Below are positions 62,782 through 64,000 of a stretch of 64,000 bases of DNA, piece by piece. Where the stretch lies: positions 62,001 through 126,000 of the forward strand of contig NZ_JAHXZR010000004.1 in assembly GCF_019740315.1 (NCBI RefSeq), in the 5' to 3' direction. The DNA is from Oceanobacter mangrovi (GTDB lineage Bacteria; Pseudomonadota; Gammaproteobacteria; Pseudomonadales; Oceanobacteraceae). A program made the translations under genes and the position numbers. The notes beneath the pieces are model-generated. The model did no database searches and was not told where the DNA came from. It saw only the letters and a program-made list of their open reading frames with translations. Each line of letters opens with the position of its first letter. Within the stretch, counting starts at the first letter, position 1.

Positions 62782-63576
62782 TCAAACATGAATCAGTTCG
62801 TCGTCGTGGTAGCTCTGGCCATTGCCACTGAGAATCATCGCGGCTTCAGCATCCCGCCGTTTCAGCAAGCCAGCCAGGCCGCGGCCAGCCCAAATACTTT
62901 TCATGGCGATAATCTGGGCGGCGATGCGGTCACAGTCCTGTTGCTGTACCAGTTCGCGAATCAGCGACATTTCCTCACGATTGTTACCTTCGAGCGCCGT
63001 GCCGCGGTTGTAGACCAACGACAGCAGGGCCGTTTGAGTTGCGGGCGGCAGCTGTTCAACGCCAGGATAAGTGGTCAGTAACAGGCGGCCGTAATGGGGA
63101 ATGGAGGTGCGGGTGAAGACATCGACGGCGGCTTGCCACGGAATCTGCAGATGTTTGAGTTTGTTACGTTGCTGGCTGGCCTGACGGCCGGTCAACTGAC
63201 AGCAAGATGCCAGTTGATCAAGGCTGTCGCTGTTCAGCCTGGTGCCCCAGTCGCGGCGTAAATCCGCTTCGTGGCAATAACCGATGTCGTAACCAATACC
63301 AATGGTGATGCCGGATTGGCCACCGGGCCAGGTGGGGGATTGCAGATAATGTTGGTAATACTCCCGGCTGCTGACTTCAAAGCCAATGAGAGTGTCGATA
63401 CCGCTTTTGGTCAGGGTCAGTCCCAGCGTACCGGTAGTGGCCGCAGGTTGCAGGCGGCTGTTGATACCCAGTGCCTGATCAATGGCATCAAGGGTGATAT
63501 GACCGAGTACGCCATCGGCTTCACAGTCCAGCGTGCTTTGAATTCGCTTGAGTCTTTCCTTGATTGAGCTGGCCAT
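62782..63576 (-). CDS. T4-lysozyme-like muramidase with peptidoglycan-binding domain
   Basis: A 264-residue protein. Residues 5-35 form a peptidoglycan-binding-like helix set ('RLKRIQSTLDCEADGVLGHITLDAIDQAL'). From about residue 50 a T4-lysozyme/pesticin-like fold follows: Glu in 'LIGFEVSSREYY', then 'GGQSGITIGIGYDIGYCHEADLRRDWG', matching the Glu / Thr-x-x-G-x-G active-site layout, and the closing 'ALLSLVYNRGTALEG'. No signal peptide is visible, so export would need another route. The frame is open to 63702, but the ATG at 63576 has GGGGA before it. It heads the three-gene operon. Confidence 0.75.
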   Translation of the reverse strand: MASSIKERLKRIQSTLDCEADGVLGHITLDAIDQALGINSRLQPAATTGTLGLTLTKSGIDTLIGFEVSSREYYQHYLQSPTWPGGQSGITIGIGYDIGYCHEADLRRDWGTRLNSDSLDQLASCCQLTGRQASQQRNKLKHLQIPWQAAVDVFTRTSIPHYGRLLLTTYPGVEQLPPATQTALLSLVYNRGTALEGNNREEMSLIRELVQQQDCDRIAAQIIAMKSIWAGRGLAGLLKRRDAEAAMILSGNGQSYHDDELIHV

Positions 63577-63788
63577 ACAATCAATCCCCGATTGTGGTGG
63601 TTGTGACAATGGTTTGGTTGTCAGCTCATATGTTTGACGGATTTTGATGACAGGTAAATGTCCGTCTGGGCCATCGCCGCTGGATCGGCAGGGTTGAGAC
63701 AAAATGATCTATTGGAAAGCAGTGGCGGCTCTGGGTTGTTTTAAAGGATTGTCTGGTGGCTGAACGAAATGGGCAGAGCGGGGGAGTG

Positions 63789-63813
63789 CGACAGGGAAGT
63801 GGCTTCCCTGTCG
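63789..63813 (-). terminator. Hairpin after the right-edge gene
   Basis: A perfect 11-bp stem (CGACAGGGAAG and its complement) with a 3-base loop, 17 bases past the stop of the partial gene. It lacks a T-run but is strong and well placed. Confidence 0.65.
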
Positions 63814-63829
63814 TGGTATGGCGTAAAGC

Positions 63830-64000
63830 TTACACTGCTTCAGCCATGGCAATTTCCATCAGATCGGCCCAGTCGGCATCGATCACTTCGAGGTTTTTCT
63901 TGGCGCAGAAACGCTTTTCCTTGTCGGTGGCGTCTGGCAGCAACACCCAGCCTGCGGGTTCGCCGGCGGCGTAGATAATGTCGCTCAGTACCATGCGTTC
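63830..64000 (-). CDS. Unrecognised protein, C-terminal part
   Basis: An open minus-strand frame runs from the window edge to TAA at 63830-63832, giving the last 56 residues of a protein. It contains 'LSDIIYAAGEPAGWVLLPD' and 'KKNLEVIDADWADLMEIAM'. Codon use fits the surrounding genes, and the hairpin just downstream supports a real 3' end. I do not recognise the family, and the start is outside the window. Confidence 0.6.
   Translation of the reverse strand, partial: ERMVLSDIIYAAGEPAGWVLLPDATDKEKRFCAKKNLEVIDADWADLMEIAMAEAV

Overview
The window comes from a free-living, probably marine, nitrogen-fixing gammaproteobacterium. The key evidence is a nif block laid out as in Azotobacter vinelandii and Pseudomonas stutzeri: rnfABCDGEH (minus strand, 45288-50624), divergent nifLA (51023-54234), then nifB, a 2[4Fe-4S] ferredoxin, nifO, nifQ, a rhodanese-ankyrin protein, a CGFS glutaredoxin, a BolA-like protein and a NafY/NifX-like protein (54528-59642). 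I found sigma-54 -24/-12 elements upstream of rnfA and nifB. NifA activator sites (TGT-N10-ACA) lie between rnfA and nifL (three), before nifB (two) and before an unrecognised gene at 59940-60503 (two). The structural genes nifHDK are not in the window. Lineage below the class (something near Oceanospirillales/Pseudomonadales) is inference from overall flavour.

Left part (1-19 kb): the end of an AIM24-family gene, a Bcr/CflA-type MFS exporter, a secreted protein of unknown role, a GFA-type zinc protein and a DKNYY-repeat membrane protein. A minus-strand cluster (6035-11601) follows: LysR regulator, extradiol dioxygenase, class II aldolase-type decarboxylase and a three-part TRAP transporter, which suggests uptake and breakdown of an aromatic acid. 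Next come a TetR regulator facing a small membrane protein across a palindrome, leuA with a candidate Leu-rich leader peptide, an AraC regulator, an MpaB/DUF2236 protein and a lipoprotein.

Middle (19-45 kb): a type I secretion operon of a TolC-OmpA fusion, an ABC exporter with a degenerate C39 domain, an HlyD adaptor and a 2931-residue adhesin. The adhesin has a LapA-like retention module, a possible LapG-type site, 13 near-identical Ig/cadherin-like repeats and a C-terminal secretion domain. It is followed by an AraC regulator and a minus-strand catabolic cluster (34630-41896): TRAP transporter, SDR, KstD-like flavoprotein, NIPSNAP protein and DcaP-like porin. After that come a secreted NLP (necrosis- and ethylene-inducing-like) protein fused to a ricin-type lectin, and the azlCD branched-chain amino acid exporter.

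Right part (45-64 kb): the nif block, then a convergent three-gene operon (60604-63576) with a T4-lysozyme-like enzyme, a small unknown protein and a peptidoglycan-binding-like protein, and the 3' end of an unrecognised gene. The strongest candidates for something new are the NifA-regulated gene at 59940, the nif-dedicated glutaredoxin/BolA pair, the NifA GAFTNA motif, the Leu leader before leuA, the NLP-lectin toxin and the lysozyme operon.
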